Origin: Methanothermobacter wolfeii
Lineage (GTDB): Archaea > Methanobacteriota > Methanobacteria > Methanobacteriales > Methanothermobacteraceae
NCBI RefSeq assembly: GCF_025397995.1
Contig: NZ_CP104550.1
Span: forward strand, 62,001-126,000
DNA length: 64,000 nucleotides
Direction: 5' to 3'
A program made the translations under genes and the position numbers. Below are positions 45,701 to 57,151 of this stretch, one piece after another. The notes under the pieces were generated by a model. The model made no database searches, was not told the origin of the DNA, and was given only the letters and a program-made list of their open reading frames with translations. The first letter of the stretch is position 1, and each line of letters starts with the position of its first letter.

Positions 45701-46727
45701 AGGTAAGAACATTACCGTTGAGCGGACCGGTGAAGAGAACAGAAGGTTGATCTTCCAGGACTGTCTCTGCGCTGTATGCGGATTATGCGGTGAAATATGT
45801 CCTGTCAGTGCAATCGAAGTCAATCCAACAGGTGCAATGGTAAGAACAGAACAGGAAAAATCCAAGATAGCTATAGATGAGAATAAATGCGTTCTCTGCG
45901 GTATGTGCAGTTCAATCTGCCCCTTCCAGGCCCTTGATCTTCAGATTGATGGAACATCAATAAAAGAACTTGCAGAGTATCCAAAGATCATAAAATCAGC
46001 TGAAATAGACGATGAAACATGTATACAGTGCAAGGCCTGTGAAACAGCATGTCCACAGGACGCCATAACCATCACAAGGGAACTCCCTGAAAGGAAGGAT
46101 CTCGTAACAGGGGAAATCGAGATAGACAAGGACACCTGCATATACTGTGGAATGTGTGAGGAGATGTGCCCTGTTGATGCAATTGAAATAGACCACCAGA
46201 CACCAAGCTCTGCAAGCCCGGTGGTTGCAACCGATATACGCGTTGACGAGGACAAATGTGTACACTGCGGCATATGTAAGAGAATCTGTCCGGTTGACGC
46301 CATAATGCAGGTCTGCAGGATCTGCCCATACGGTGAATACGAGATCAAGACCCCCGAGGTCACAGGAACATCCTACATCGACCCGGAACTCTGTGTCAAC
46401 TGTGGATGGTGCCAGGAGATCTGCCCTGTCGACGCCGCAACAGTAACAAAGCCCTTCGAAGGTGAACTCATAATCGACCAGGACACATGCCAGGCATGTG
46501 AAACCTGCGTGATGGTCTGCCCCTGCAACGTACTGTCATTCCCAAAACCAGAAAAACCCGGTGAGAAAACAACCAAACTCCACAAGGATGAAAGATTCTG
46601 CATATACTGCGGTGCATGTGAAAGATCCTGCCCTGTAACTGCAATAACCGTCAAGAGGAACAGGATAAACACAACACCAATCAGATCAAAGGCATGGAAA
46701 AACGCTTTTGACTCACTACTCAAATAA
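45678..46727 (+). CDS. fwdF: Polyferredoxin subunit FwdF
   Basis: About 349 residues carrying eight CxxCxxCxxxC(P) cluster motifs, in pairs, i.e. a polyferredoxin with eight [4Fe-4S] clusters. Examples are [77 protein letters not shown] and [11 protein letters not shown]. It wires electrons between the outside donor (heterodisulfide reductase/hydrogenase) and the FwdB active site. ATG 45678 follows AAGGAGGTA; TTG 45675 is one codon upstream. Confidence 0.93.
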
Positions 46728-46741
46728 ATGGAGGTAATCAG

Positions 46742-46990
46742 ATGGCAATTGGACTTAAAGCATATCCTGAACTCTGCCATGGATGTGGAAACTGTGTGAT
46801 TGCATGTCCAGTAAACGCCCTCAGAAGCCCGGAGGTTGCCGGTGGAAAGGGACCAACAGATGACGTGGAAATCATCATGATAGTTGAGGACGGAGTCGTT
46901 AACATAAAAAACCCTGATCTATGCGGAAAATGCGGTACATGTGTTGAAAGCTGCCCCGTAGATGCAATCAGACTGGAGGAATTAGAATGA
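46742..46990 (+). CDS. fwdG: Ferredoxin-type subunit FwdG
   Basis: An 82-residue protein with two [4Fe-4S] motifs, CHGCGNCVIACPVNA and CGKCGTCVESCPVDA, separated by a short acidic linker. It bridges the clusters of FwdF and the catalytic FwdB. The ribosome site GGAGGT is clear. Its stop overlaps the fwdD start (ATGA), consistent with coupled translation. Confidence 0.92.
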   Translation: MAIGLKAYPELCHGCGNCVIACPVNALRSPEVAGGKGPTDDVEIIMIVEDGVVNIKNPDLCGKCGTCVESCPVDAIRLEELE

Positions 46991-47379
46991 GGGTTATACT
47001 CAACACAGGAAGGACGATCTGGCAGGGCCAGGCCATAGAATCAGGCAAGGACCTGAAGATGTATGTTGATGCAGCTGCAATAATTCAGATGAACCCTGAA
47101 ATGATGAAGCAGCTGGGAATCGCTGAAGGAGACAACGTAAAGGTCATTTCAGAGTACGGTGACGTGGTTGTAAAGGCAGTGGAGGCAAAAGAACCCCTCC
47201 CTGAAGGAATGGTCTACATACCCATGGGTCCATGGGCCAACAGGGTTATAAGGCCATACACAGACTCAACAGCAACTCCAAGCTTCAAAAACATCCCCGT
47301 GGAGATCATACCAACTGATGAAGAAGTTCTTGACATGCCAACCCTCATGAAGGTCTATGGGAAGGTAGGTCAGATCTAA
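46987..47379 (+). CDS. fwdD: Molybdopterin dinucleotide-binding subunit FwdD
   Basis: A 130-residue protein with the dinucleotide-binding barrel fold that corresponds to the C-terminal domain of formate dehydrogenases. Visible blocks are NTGRTIWQGQAIESGKD at the N-terminus, GIAEGDNVKVISEYGDVVVKA in the middle, and GMVYIPMGPWANRVI. It closes the W-pterin site of FwdB. It overlaps fwdG by four bases. Confidence 0.92.
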   Translation: MRVILNTGRTIWQGQAIESGKDLKMYVDAAAIIQMNPEMMKQLGIAEGDNVKVISEYGDVVVKAVEAKEPLPEGMVYIPMGPWANRVIRPYTDSTATPSFKNIPVEIIPTDEEVLDMPTLMKVYGKVGQI

Positions 47380-47404
47380 AATTCGCCAGGAGGATTCGAT
47401 TCAA

Positions 47405-49114
47405 ATGGAATACATAATCAAAAACGGATTTGTTTACTGTCCCCTCAACGGTGTAGATGGAGAAAAAATGGACATCTGCGTCAAGGACGGTAAAATAGTT
47501 GAAAGCGTCAGTGACAGTGCCAAGGTCATTGATGCATCCGGGAAAATTGTAATGCCCGGTGGTGTTGATCCACACTCCCACATAGCAGGTGCAAAGGTCA
47601 ACGTGGGAAGAATGTACAGGCCAGAAGACAGTAAAAGGGACGCTGAAAAATTCAAAGGAGGAAGGGCTGGAAGCGGTTTCTCAGTACCATCAACCTTCAT
47701 GACAGGTTACAGGTACGCCCAGATGGGTTACACCACTGCAATGGAAGCGGCCATGCCACCACTCCTTGCAAGGCACACCCATGAGGAGTTCCATGACACA
47801 CCCATAATAGACCATGCAGCATACCCCCTCTTCGGTAACAACTGGTTCGTCATGGAGTACCTCAAGGAGGGGGACGTTGATGCATGCGCAGCATACGCCT
47901 CATGGCTCCTCAGGGCCACAAAGGGTTATACCATAAAGATAGTTAACCCTGCAGGTACAGAGGCCTGGGGATGGGGTGGAAACGTCCACGGAATCTATGA
48001 CCCTGCACCCTACTTTGACATAACCCCGGCCGAGATCATAAAGGGACTTGCAGAGGTCAACGAGAAACTCCAGCTACCCCACTCAATACACCTCCACTGT
48101 AACGACCTGGGACACCCTGGAAACTACGAGACAACCCTGGCATCCTTCGACGTGCCAAAGAACATAAAACCAAACCCGGCAACCGGGAGCAGGGACACTG
48201 TACTCTACGCAACCCACGTACAGTTCCACAGCTATGGAGGAACAACATGGAGGGACTTCGTATCAGAGGCACCGAAGATTGCAGACTACGTTAACAAAAA
48301 CGACCACATAGTCATCGACGTGGGACAGATAACCCTGGATGAGACAACAACCATGACAGCCGACGGTCCAATGGAGTACGACCTCCACTCACTCAACGGC
48401 CTCAAATGGGCCAACTGTGACGTGGAACTTGAGACAGGTTCAGGAGTCGTTCCGTTCATCTACTCTGCAAGGGCACCGGTCCCTGCGGTCCAGTGGGCAA
48501 TCGGAATGGAGCTATTCCTGCTCATAGACAACCCTGAAAAGGTCTGCCTCACAACGGACAGTCCAAATGCAGGTCCATTCACAAGGTACCCGCGTGTCAT
48601 AGCATGGCTCATGAGCAACAAGTACAGGATGAACCTCATCGAGGGAGAACTCCACAAATGGGCCCAGAGGAAGAGTACGGTCGCAACAATCGACAGGGAA
48701 TACACCTTCTCAGAGATAGCACAGATCACAAGGGCAACATCAGCAAAGGTCCTCGGTCTGAGCGACACCAAGGGACACCTCGGCGTCGGTGCAGATGCAG
48801 ACATAGCAGTCTACGACATCAACCCTGAAACAGTCGACCCATCAGCAGAGTACATGGCCATCGAAGAAGCATTCTCCAGGGCAGCATGCGTCCTCAAGGA
48901 TGGGGAAATTGTTGTTAAAGACGGAGAAGTCGTGGCCTCACCGCACGGCCGAACCTACTGGGTTGACACCCAGGTGGATGAGTCCATCTACAGTGAGGTC
49001 CTCGCCAACGTGGAGAGTAAATTCAAACAGTACTACTCAGTCAACTTTGCAAACTACCCTGTGCAGGACGACTACCTGCCAAAATCCGCTCCAGTTAAAG
49101 GGGTGATGTTATGA
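47405..49114 (+). CDS. fwdA: Formylmethanofuran dehydrogenase subunit A (metal-dependent amidohydrolase)
   Basis: Dinuclear-zinc amidohydrolase subunit that condenses formate, made by FwdBD and delivered through an internal tunnel, with methanofuran. The 569 residues include the metal motif PHSHIAGAKVN near 58, a lysine for carboxylation in YTIKIVNPAG near 178, HLHCNDLGHPGNYE near 230, and the catalytic Asp in CLTTDSPNAG near 385. All are intact. The ATG follows AGGAGG by about nine bases. The next gene overlaps by four bases. Confidence 0.95.
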   Translation: MEYIIKNGFVYCPLNGVDGEKMDICVKDGKIVESVSDSAKVIDASGKIVMPGGVDPHSHIAGAKVNVGRMYRPEDSKRDAEKFKGGRAGSGFSVPSTFMTGYRYAQMGYTTAMEAAMPPLLARHTHEEFHDTPIIDHAAYPLFGNNWFVMEYLKEGDVDACAAYASWLLRATKGYTIKIVNPAGTEAWGWGGNVHGIYDPAPYFDITPAEIIKGLAEVNEKLQLPHSIHLHCNDLGHPGNYETTLASFDVPKNIKPNPATGSRDTVLYATHVQFHSYGGTTWRDFVSEAPKIADYVNKNDHIVIDVGQITLDETTTMTADGPMEYDLHSLNGLKWANCDVELETGSGVVPFIYSARAPVPAVQWAIGMELFLLIDNPEKVCLTTDSPNAGPFTRYPRVIAWLMSNKYRMNLIEGELHKWAQRKSTVATIDREYTFSEIAQITRATSAKVLGLSDTKGHLGVGADADIAVYDINPETVDPSAEYMAIEEAFSRAACVLKDGEIVVKDGEVVASPHGRTYWVDTQVDESIYSEVLANVESKFKQYYSVNFANYPVQDDYLPKSAPVKGVML

Positions 49115-49923
49115 GTGAAATAATATTAACTCCAAAGGAACAGCCTGAAGTGCCTCTTGAAGCACCAAACATCAAACCGGACGTCTTTGCGGGTAAATCA
49201 ATAGAGGAAATTAAGAACATACAGATAATGCATGGTAACGAGGTAGTTAAGCTCGGAGACTTCTTCGAGGTTAGCGGTGAACCAGCAGATGCCCCGGAAG
49301 ACATCAAAATAATCATCGACGGCGATGTTTACAACACAAAAAGGATAGGCCAGGAGATGACCGCCGGTGAAATCATAGTCAGGGGCAACGTGAACATGTA
49401 CGTCGGCGCAGGCATGAAGGGCGGTAAGATAACCGTCGAAGGCAACGCCGGATCATGGGCAGGACAGGACATGAGGGGCGGTGAAATCGAAATCCTTGGC
49501 GACGCAGGAGACTACGTCGGCTCATCCTACCGTGGTGACTGGAGAGGTATGAGCGGAGGCACAATAACTGTCCATGGAAACGCCGATAACGAGATAGGGG
49601 AATACATGAACGGCGGCAAAATCATCATCAAGGGTGATGTGAACATAATGCCGGGCATACACATGAACAACGGCCTCATAATCATAGAGGGCAACGTTGT
49701 TGCAAGGGCCGGCGGTGAAATGGCAGGAGGAACAATAGTTGTCAAGGGAATGATGCAGGAGTTCCTGGCCGGCTTCAAATACCTTGGTGTTGAAAAGGAC
49801 ATAGAGGTTGATGGTGAAGAACTCCCCGGAGCGTTCTACAAGTTCGAAGGAGATCACGCGATTAAAGGAGCTAAGGGGATCGTATATGCGGCTGTGGGAT
49901 GCAACGGCCACATAGCCCCCTAA
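49111..49923 (+). CDS. fwdC: Formylmethanofuran dehydrogenase subunit C
   Basis: A 270-residue parallel beta-helix protein of the FwdC/GltS-alpha C-terminal type. Its repeated units of about 19 residues (GxxMKGGKITVEGNAG, DMRGGEIEILGDAG, MSGGTITVHGNAD, MNGGKIIIKGDV, MNNGLIIIEGNV, MAGGTIVVKGMM) are easily seen. It holds the core of the Fwd complex together. It begins within the fwdA stop (ATGA overlap). Confidence 0.95.
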   Translation: MSEIILTPKEQPEVPLEAPNIKPDVFAGKSIEEIKNIQIMHGNEVVKLGDFFEVSGEPADAPEDIKIIIDGDVYNTKRIGQEMTAGEIIVRGNVNMYVGAGMKGGKITVEGNAGSWAGQDMRGGEIEILGDAGDYVGSSYRGDWRGMSGGTITVHGNADNEIGEYMNGGKIIIKGDVNIMPGIHMNNGLIIIEGNVVARAGGEMAGGTIVVKGMMQEFLAGFKYLGVEKDIEVDGEELPGAFYKFEGDHAIKGAKGIVYAAVGCNGHIAP

Positions 49924-49944
49924 ACTTTTCTGGAGGTAATTATC

Positions 49945-51243
49945 ATGGAATACGTAAAGAATGTGGTCTGTCCCTTCTGCGGAACTCTTTGTGATGATAT
50001 AATCTGTAAGGTTGAGGGTAACGAGATCGTTGGAACCATCAACGCATGCAGAATAGGTCACAGTAAATTTGTGCACGCAGAGGGTGCGATGAGGTATAAG
50101 AAACCACTCATAAGGAAGAACGGCGAATTCGTAGAGGTAAGCTACGATGAAGCCATAGACAAGGCAGCAAAGATCCTTGCAGAATCAAAAAGGCCATTAA
50201 TGTATGGATGGAGCTGTACTGAATGTGAGGCCCAGGCTGTTGGTGTTGAACTGGCAGAGGAGGCAGGGGCCGTCATCGACAACACGGCTTCAGTCTGTCA
50301 CGGTCCATCAGTACTGGCACTCCAGGACGTAGGATACCCCATATGTACCTTCGGTGAGGTCAAGAACAGGGCGGATGTTGTGGTCTACTGGGGATGCAAC
50401 CCTATGCACGCCCACCCAAGGCACATGTCCAGGAACGTCTTTGCAAGGGGATTCTTCAGGGAGAGAGGAAGATCAGACAGGACACTCATAGTGGTGGATC
50501 CAAGGAAGACGGACAGCGCAAAACTTGCAGACATCCACCTTCAGCTTGACTTCGACCGCGACTATGAACTCCTGGATGCAATGAGGGCATGCCTCCTTGG
50601 ACATGAAATACTCTACGATGAGGTTGCAGGTGTTCCAAGGGAACAGATCGAGGAAGCCGTTGAGGTCCTCAAGAATGCACAGTTCGGTATACTCTTCTTC
50701 GGTATGGGTATAACCCACAGCCGCGGTAAGCACAGGAACATTGACACAGCCATTATGATGGTCCAGGACCTCAACGACTATGCCAAGTGGACCCTTATAC
50801 CCATGAGGGGTCACTACAACGTTACAGGGTTCAACCAGGTATGCACATGGGAAAGCGGATACCCCTACTGTGTTGACTTCTCAGGAGGGGAGCCAAGGTA
50901 CAACCCCGGTGAAACCGGTGCAAACGACCTCCTCCAGAACAGGGAAGCCGATGCAATGATGGTCATAGCCTCTGACCCCGGCGCCCACTTCCCCCAGAGG
51001 GCGCTTGAGAGGATGGCTGAGATCCCTGTCATTGCCATTGAACCCCACAGGACACCCACAACCGAGATGGCTGACATCATAATCCCGCCTGCCATTGTTG
51101 GTATGGAGGCGGAGGGCACAGCCTACCGTATGGAGGGTGTTCCAATAAGGATGAAGAAGGTCGTTGATTCAGACCTCCTCTCAGACAGGGAGATCCTTGA
51201 GAGACTCCTTGAGAAGGTGAGGGAATACAAGGCCTCAAAGTAG
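49945..51243 (+). CDS. fwdB: Formylmethanofuran dehydrogenase subunit B (W-pterin catalytic subunit)
   Basis: Catalytic subunit reducing CO2 to formate at a tungsten-bis-pterin site, the first step of methanogenesis from CO2. The N-terminal [4Fe-4S] cysteines are in CPFCGTLCDDI plus INACRIG. The metal-ligand residue is Cys in NTASVCHGPSVLALQ near 118, so this is a cysteine rather than selenocysteine enzyme, as expected for Fwd. Pterin-binding blocks YWGCNPMHAHPRHM and VVDPRKTDSA are present. The length of 432 is normal. An oligo-T terminator follows. Confidence 0.95.
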   Translation: MEYVKNVVCPFCGTLCDDIICKVEGNEIVGTINACRIGHSKFVHAEGAMRYKKPLIRKNGEFVEVSYDEAIDKAAKILAESKRPLMYGWSCTECEAQAVGVELAEEAGAVIDNTASVCHGPSVLALQDVGYPICTFGEVKNRADVVVYWGCNPMHAHPRHMSRNVFARGFFRERGRSDRTLIVVDPRKTDSAKLADIHLQLDFDRDYELLDAMRACLLGHEILYDEVAGVPREQIEEAVEVLKNAQFGILFFGMGITHSRGKHRNIDTAIMMVQDLNDYAKWTLIPMRGHYNVTGFNQVCTWESGYPYCVDFSGGEPRYNPGETGANDLLQNREADAMMVIASDPGAHFPQRALERMAEIPVIAIEPHRTPTTEMADIIIPPAIVGMEAEGTAYRMEGVPIRMKKVVDSDLLSDREILERLLEKVREYKASK

Positions 51244-51250
51244 GCCCTTA

Positions 51251-51268
51251 TTAATTTTTTTTATTTTA
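51251..51268 (+). terminator. Oligo-T terminator after fwdB
   Basis: TTAATTTTTTTTATTTTA follows the fwdB stop by about seven bases, a typical archaeal U-tract terminator with no strong hairpin. It separates fwd from the nif operon. Confidence 0.6.
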
Positions 51269-51338
51269 ACCACTTCTGTACATAACTGTTCATAAATTCC
51301 TGTTTTTCCTGATCAGTTTAACCATCATCACCGAAAAC

Positions 51339-52234
<896 letters not shown>

Positions 52235-52245
52235 GGGGCTTGAAA

Positions 52246-52563
52246 ATGAAAATGATAAGGGCAATAGTAAGACCTGAAAAGGCTGAAGAGGTAGTCGACG
52301 CATTATCTGAAGCAGGATTCCCTGCACTTACTAAAATTGATGTGATAGGCCGCGGGAAACAGAAGGGGCTACAGTTCGATGACATCTACTATGATGAAAT
52401 ACCCAAGACAATGCTCCTCATAGTGACAGAAGAAGAGAGCACAGAGAAACTGGTTGACATAATAAATGAGAAGGCCTTCACAGGAAACTTCGGCGACGGT
52501 AAAATTTTCATAAGCCCCGTTGAAAGCGCCTATACAGTAAGAACACGTGAGAAAGGGCTTTAG
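52246..52563 (+). CDS. nifI1: Nitrogen regulatory PII-family protein NifI1
   Basis: PII-like protein of about 105 residues, the first of the archaeal NifI pair. Together with NifI2 it switches off nitrogenase after ammonium addition by binding NifDK, released by 2-oxoglutarate and ATP. The PII core is clear (IRAIVRPEKAEEVVDALSEAGF, then GRGKQKG, and FGDGKIFISPVE). The T-loop lacks the uridylylated Tyr region of bacterial GlnB. Start is among ATGs 52246 and 52252 (GGGGG upstream), with TTG 52240 also in frame. Confidence 0.9.
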   Translation: MKMIRAIVRPEKAEEVVDALSEAGFPALTKIDVIGRGKQKGLQFDDIYYDEIPKTMLLIVTEEESTEKLVDIINEKAFTGNFGDGKIFISPVESAYTVRTREKGL

Positions 52564-52571
52564 GTGTTCCA

Positions 52572-52937
52572 ATGAAGGAAATAATGGCTATATTAAGGCC
52601 AAATAAGATGAAAGCCACAAAAGACGTCCTGGAAGCCCTTGGATTTCCATCCATGACAGCCTGCAGGGTTCTGGGAAGAGGAAAACAGAAGGCCATCGTG
52701 GAAGAACTTAAAACATGCATTTCAATTGAAGACAAGGATAACAGTAAGGGGACAATGAGATACGTTCCCAAAAGGCTCATGAGCATTGTGGTGAACGATG
52801 AAGACGTATCCCTGGTTGTTGAGGCAATAATGAAAATAAATCACACAGGGAACATCGGTGATGGTAAAATATTTGTCTCTCCAGTGGATGACGCCATGAG
52901 AATAAGAACTTCTGAAAGGGGAAAGGATGCCATCTGA
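52572..52937 (+). CDS. nifI2: Nitrogen regulatory PII-family protein NifI2
   Basis: The second NifI partner, 121 residues. It starts MAILRPNK after a short leader, has the LGRGKQKAIVEE block, and a longer T-loop (ISIEDKDNSKGTMRYVPKR) characteristic of NifI2. The C-terminal IGDGKIFVSPVDDAMRIRT is the conserved ATP/2-oxoglutarate region. It lies eight bases after nifI1 and upstream of nifD, the usual methanogen order nifH-I1-I2-D-K. Confidence 0.92.
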   Translation: MKEIMAILRPNKMKATKDVLEALGFPSMTACRVLGRGKQKAIVEELKTCISIEDKDNSKGTMRYVPKRLMSIVVNDEDVSLVVEAIMKINHTGNIGDGKIFVSPVDDAMRIRTSERGKDAI

Positions 52938-52975
52938 AATCCATGCAATAAACATAAAAAGAGAAGTGGTTGAGA

Positions 52976-54385
52976 ATGCCATTTAAACTTTTCGAGGTGG
53001 ACAGGGAGATCCCTGATAGAGAGAAACACATATACATAAAGTCATCCAGCGACCCTGAAGGGGATATACCGCTCTGCAATACAAAAACAATCCCAGGATG
53101 CATGACAGAGAGGGGATGCGCATTTGCAGGAGCAAAGGGGGTGATAACAGGGGCCATTAAGGATGCCCTTCATGTGATACACTCACCGGTAGGCTGCACA
53201 GCCTATGGCTACGGTACCAAGAGATATCCAACATCACAGGACATGCCCGATGGCAGCAGGTTCCCCATTGAAAACTTCAACCTCAAGTACATAACAGGTA
53301 CGGATCTTAAGGAATCCGATGTTGTATTCGGGGGCATGGATAAACTCAAAAGATGCATCATTGAGGCGGTAAAGGAATTCCCTGAAGCAAACGCGGTTTA
53401 CATATACGCAACATGCACTACGGGTTTGATAGGGGATGATATGGATGCCGTTGCAAGGGAGGTTTCAAATGAGATAGGCAAGGACGTAGTCTCAATAAAT
53501 GCGCCGGGATTCGCAGGACCAACACAGTCCAAGGGACACCAGGTTGCCAACCACACCCTCTTCGAAACCCTCGTCGGGACAGCGGAGCCCCCCAAAACAA
53601 CAGGGTACGACGTGAACCTTATAGGTGAATACAACATTGATGGAGACCTATGGGTACTTAAAAAATACTTCGAGGAAATGGGAATAAATGTTCTGAGCAC
53701 ATTTACTGGGGACTGCTGCCATGATGAAATAAAATGGATGCACAGGGCCAGGCTGAGTCTTGTAAGATGTCAGAGATCAGCCACGTACATCGCAAGGCTT
53801 CTGGAGGAGAAGTACAATGTTCCCTACATGAAGGTTGACTTCTTTGGGATAAGATACTGTAGGGAAAACCTCATGGCCATAGGGGACTACTTCGGCATCC
53901 CTGAAAGGGCTGAGAAGGTGATAAATGATCGCCTTGAAAAAATAGAGCCAGAACTTGAATACCTCAAGGAAAAATTAAGGGGTAAAAAGGTCTGGGTGTT
54001 CTCTGGAGGCCCTAAAAACTGGCATCTCCCAGAGCCACTGGAAGAAGAACTTGGAATGGAGGTTATGGCGGTTTCAACAATGTTTGAACATGAAGACGGA
54101 TATGAAAAGATCAAGAAGAGGGTAAGGGAGGAAACGGTAATAGTGGATGATCCCAACTCCCTGGAGATGGAGGAGATAATTGAGAACTACAAACCAGACA
54201 TAATCCTTTCGGGTATCAAGGAGAAGTATCTGGCTCATAAACTGGGGTTCCCCTGTATACTGATCCATTCATACGAAAACGGACCATATATAGGCTTTGA
54301 GGGCTTCCTGAACCTTGCAAGGGATATCCATGCATCCATCTACAACCCGGTATGGGACATGATTGAGTTTGAGAAGGTGGTCTGA
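52976..54385 (+). CDS. nifD: Nitrogenase molybdenum-iron protein alpha chain NifD
   Basis: Catalytic subunit of nitrogenase, about 469 residues. P-cluster cysteines are seen in RGCAFAG (and nearby PGCMTE), [11 protein letters not shown] and [12 protein letters not shown]. The cofactor site is intact: Cys in SLVRCQRS, the QSKGHQ segment matching the Gln191/His195 region of the Azotobacter enzyme, and His in [16 protein letters not shown]. These favour a real nitrogenase rather than a NifD-like paralogue. No vnfG/anfG-type delta gene follows, so the Mo type is likely. ATG 52976 is preceded in frame by TTG 52970. Its TGA shares one base with the nifK ATG. Confidence 0.93.
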   Translation: MPFKLFEVDREIPDREKHIYIKSSSDPEGDIPLCNTKTIPGCMTERGCAFAGAKGVITGAIKDALHVIHSPVGCTAYGYGTKRYPTSQDMPDGSRFPIENFNLKYITGTDLKESDVVFGGMDKLKRCIIEAVKEFPEANAVYIYATCTTGLIGDDMDAVAREVSNEIGKDVVSINAPGFAGPTQSKGHQVANHTLFETLVGTAEPPKTTGYDVNLIGEYNIDGDLWVLKKYFEEMGINVLSTFTGDCCHDEIKWMHRARLSLVRCQRSATYIARLLEEKYNVPYMKVDFFGIRYCRENLMAIGDYFGIPERAEKVINDRLEKIEPELEYLKEKLRGKKVWVFSGGPKNWHLPEPLEEELGMEVMAVSTMFEHEDGYEKIKKRVREETVIVDDPNSLEMEEIIENYKPDIILSGIKEKYLAHKLGFPCILIHSYENGPYIGFEGFLNLARDIHASIYNPVWDMIEFEKVV

Positions 54386-55764
54386 TGTCTGAAATCAAAG
54401 TAAAAGAGAGGGGCAGGGAGCTCATAGTCAACCCCCTTGTAACCTGCCAACCCTTTGGGGCCATGTTCGCAACCCTTGGAATAAACAGGGCACTGCCCAT
54501 AGTTCACGGATCCCAGGGCTGCAGCACATTTGTCAGGTACTCCCTTAACAGGCACTTCAGGGAACCAGCAGAGATTGCAGTCACCTCACTGCATGAGGAT
54601 GCCGCGGTCTTTGGAGGAAGAAGCAACCTGATAAACGGTGTTAAAAACCTTGTGAAAAGGTTTAAACCGGATCTCGTGGGCATCGTAACAACATGTTCAA
54701 GTGAAATAATAGGTGACGACGTTGAGGGATTCATGGGTGTCGCCGAATCAGAGCTCAGGGAGGAACTTGGAGAAAACTTCGAGACAAGAATAATATACAT
54801 ATCAACACCCAGCTTCGTGGAAAATCACTTCAGGGGGTATGGCAATGCTATAAGGGCATTTGTAGATGGGCTGGCAGATGAAAAAACGGATCAAAACGGG
54901 AAACTGAACATAATCCCCGGCATAGTAAACCCCGGGGACATAAGAGAAATAAAGCACATCATCAAACTGATGGGACTTGATTCAATAATACTGACAGACA
55001 CATCGGATCCTTTTGACTCCCCCCTGAGACCATCAGCCACAGCAAGGATGCCCTTCTATCCTAAGGGCGGCACAGGGGTTTCCGAGATAGAGGACTCATC
55101 AAACAGTCTTGGAACAATTTCAATGACCATGTACGGGGCTGATGCAGCAGATTCCCTCCAGAAACGTTTCGATGTACCTTCAGAACACTGCATGCCACTG
55201 GGTGTTAAGAATACAGATGAATTCCTCCGAACCATCATGAGGCTCGCAGATGCAGATGTCAAGGATGAGGTTCTGGATGAAAGGGGCCTCCTGATAGATT
55301 CAATGGCAGACCTCAGCTCCAGATACCTTTTCGGGAGAACAGCAGCCGTATATGGAGACCCAGATATGGTGGCAGGGATATCAAGGTTCCTCTGTGAACT
55401 TGGCATGGTTCCAAGGTATGTATGTACGGGAACGGATCACCCTGCCTTCAGGGATGCAATGAAAACCGTTGCATCTGAGTCAATGGAACATGTGAATTTA
55501 ATGCCAGACTCAGACCTGAGAGCACTTGAAAGGGAGCTCATGGAGGAACCGGTTGATATTCTAATAGGAAACTCCGATGGAAGGCTAATTGCAAGGGACC
55601 TTAACATACCCATTGTGAGGGTTGGATACCCTGTATACGACAGGGCAGGTTACCACAGAATTCCCATTGTAGGCTACAGGGGTGGTCTGAACCTTCTTAA
55701 CAGGATAACAAACACGGTACTCAGAGAATACTATGAGCCAGAGCACTGGAAACTCCAGCAATAA
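54385..55764 (+). CDS. nifK: Nitrogenase molybdenum-iron protein beta chain NifK
   Basis: Beta subunit, about 459 residues, sharing the P-cluster with NifD. Its three cluster cysteines are in PLVTCQPFGA, GSQGCSTFVR and VTTCSSEIIGDD. The C-terminal segment VGYPVYDRAGYHRIPIVGYRGG is family-typical. It lacks the long N-terminal extension of the Azotobacter protein, as in other archaeal NifK. A short oligo-T run (55770-55776) after the stop lies before nifE. Confidence 0.93.
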   Translation: MSEIKVKERGRELIVNPLVTCQPFGAMFATLGINRALPIVHGSQGCSTFVRYSLNRHFREPAEIAVTSLHEDAAVFGGRSNLINGVKNLVKRFKPDLVGIVTTCSSEIIGDDVEGFMGVAESELREELGENFETRIIYISTPSFVENHFRGYGNAIRAFVDGLADEKTDQNGKLNIIPGIVNPGDIREIKHIIKLMGLDSIILTDTSDPFDSPLRPSATARMPFYPKGGTGVSEIEDSSNSLGTISMTMYGADAADSLQKRFDVPSEHCMPLGVKNTDEFLRTIMRLADADVKDEVLDERGLLIDSMADLSSRYLFGRTAAVYGDPDMVAGISRFLCELGMVPRYVCTGTDHPAFRDAMKTVASESMEHVNLMPDSDLRALERELMEEPVDILIGNSDGRLIARDLNIPIVRVGYPVYDRAGYHRIPIVGYRGGLNLLNRITNTVLREYYEPEHWKLQQ

Positions 55765-55769
55765 CTTTA

Positions 55770-55776
55770 TTTTTTT
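55770..55776 (+). terminator. Oligo-T run between nifK and nifE
   Basis: TTTTTTT just after nifK and immediately before the nifE ribosome site may reduce read-through into the cofactor-assembly genes. It is short and has no hairpin, so it is only a candidate attenuation point. Confidence 0.3.
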
Positions 55777-55785
55777 GGTGATGAA

Positions 55786-57147
55786 TTGAAGGAAATAAAG
55801 GTTGAAGATATCCCTGAAGAAATAATAGAAACTCTGGAAGCCAGGAAGGAACATTTCATCAGGAACTGTGAGGGAAGAACACCAAGATGCAATGAGGCGT
55901 CTCTCCCCGGCATGGTCACTCAGAGGTCCTGCGTGTATGGCGGTGCAAGGGTAATCCTGATGCCCATAACAGATGCCATACACCTTGTCCATGGACCGGT
56001 GGGCTGCGCAGCATGCACATGGGACATAAGGGGAAGTAAGAGTTCAGGATCACAGCTTTATAAAACAGGATTCTCAACGGGCCTTGAAGAAAAAGAGATC
56101 GTATTCGGAGGTGAAAAGAAACTCCTTGACTGCATAATAGAACTCAACGAGATCTACTCACCATCAGCAATATTCGTTTATTCCACATGCGTGGCTGGAG
56201 TGATAGGAGATGATATAAAGGCTGTTTGCAGAAAAGCCGGAGAAATCACAGGTAACAGGATTATACCTGTCCAGTCAGAGGGATTCAGAAGCTTCAACAA
56301 GTCCCTGGGTCATCAGCTGGCATGCCAGGTGCTTGTAGAATACCTTATTGGCACAGTCCCGGGAGAACAGGTGCCGATGTCAGTAAATCTTGTGGGTGAA
56401 TTCAATGTTGCAGGTGATATGTGGGGGATAAGGTCGCTCCTGGAGGAGCTCAACATAGGGGTTGTGGCCTCTATAACAGGTGATTCAACCGTAGATGAGA
56501 TATCAAGGGCCCATACAGCCAGCCTTAACCTTGTTCAGTGCAGCAAGTCATCTAAATACGTCGCAAGGGAGATGGAGAGGATCTACGGAATCCCCTATAT
56601 TGAGGTAAACTTCTTTGGAATAGAAAAGACTGCTGGGTCCCTCAGGAAAATCGCAGAATTCTTCCACCTGGACATGGACCAGTTTAACGAGTGGCTCGCA
56701 AGGAAAATCCATCAAACAACCTCCAGAGTGGAGAGATACAGGGAAAGGCTCAAGGGCAAAACAGTAGGGATATATGTTGGTGGTAACAAGGCATGGTCCC
56801 TCATAAAGGCCTTTGAGGACTTGGGGATGGAGGTGATCATGACAGGAACCCAGAATGGCATCCCTGAGGACTACCTTAAAATAAGGATGGCCTCGGGGAA
56901 GAGGACCATCGTATTCGATGACGCCAACCCGGTTGAACTCTCAAGGCTCCTCAAAAAATATAAACCGGATCTGGTGGTATCCGGTGCAAAGGAGAAATAC
57001 CTTTCATACAAACTTGGAATACCCTTCTGTGAATTCAACCATGATAGATTAAATCCCTTCTCTGGATTCGGGGGATTCCTGAACTTTGCAGAGGAGGTTG
57101 AGAAGGCCCTGAACAGTCCGGTGTGGAATTTAGGTTCAGGAGGCTGA
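55786..57147 (+). CDS. nifE: FeMo-cofactor scaffold subunit NifE
   Basis: NifE forms with NifN the scaffold on which NifB-co is matured to FeMo-co. About 453 residues, with cluster cysteines in [20 protein letters not shown] and [12 protein letters not shown], and the cofactor-binding Cys in [10 protein letters not shown]. The His of true NifD at the C-terminus is replaced ([18 protein letters not shown]), as usual in NifE. TTG 55786 follows GGTGATG closely. nifN begins five bases downstream. Confidence 0.92.
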   Translation: MKEIKVEDIPEEIIETLEARKEHFIRNCEGRTPRCNEASLPGMVTQRSCVYGGARVILMPITDAIHLVHGPVGCAACTWDIRGSKSSGSQLYKTGFSTGLEEKEIVFGGEKKLLDCIIELNEIYSPSAIFVYSTCVAGVIGDDIKAVCRKAGEITGNRIIPVQSEGFRSFNKSLGHQLACQVLVEYLIGTVPGEQVPMSVNLVGEFNVAGDMWGIRSLLEELNIGVVASITGDSTVDEISRAHTASLNLVQCSKSSKYVAREMERIYGIPYIEVNFFGIEKTAGSLRKIAEFFHLDMDQFNEWLARKIHQTTSRVERYRERLKGKTVGIYVGGNKAWSLIKAFEDLGMEVIMTGTQNGIPEDYLKIRMASGKRTIVFDDANPVELSRLLKKYKPDLVVSGAKEKYLSYKLGIPFCEFNHDRLNPFSGFGGFLNFAEEVEKALNSPVWNLGSGG

Positions 57148-57151
57148 TAAA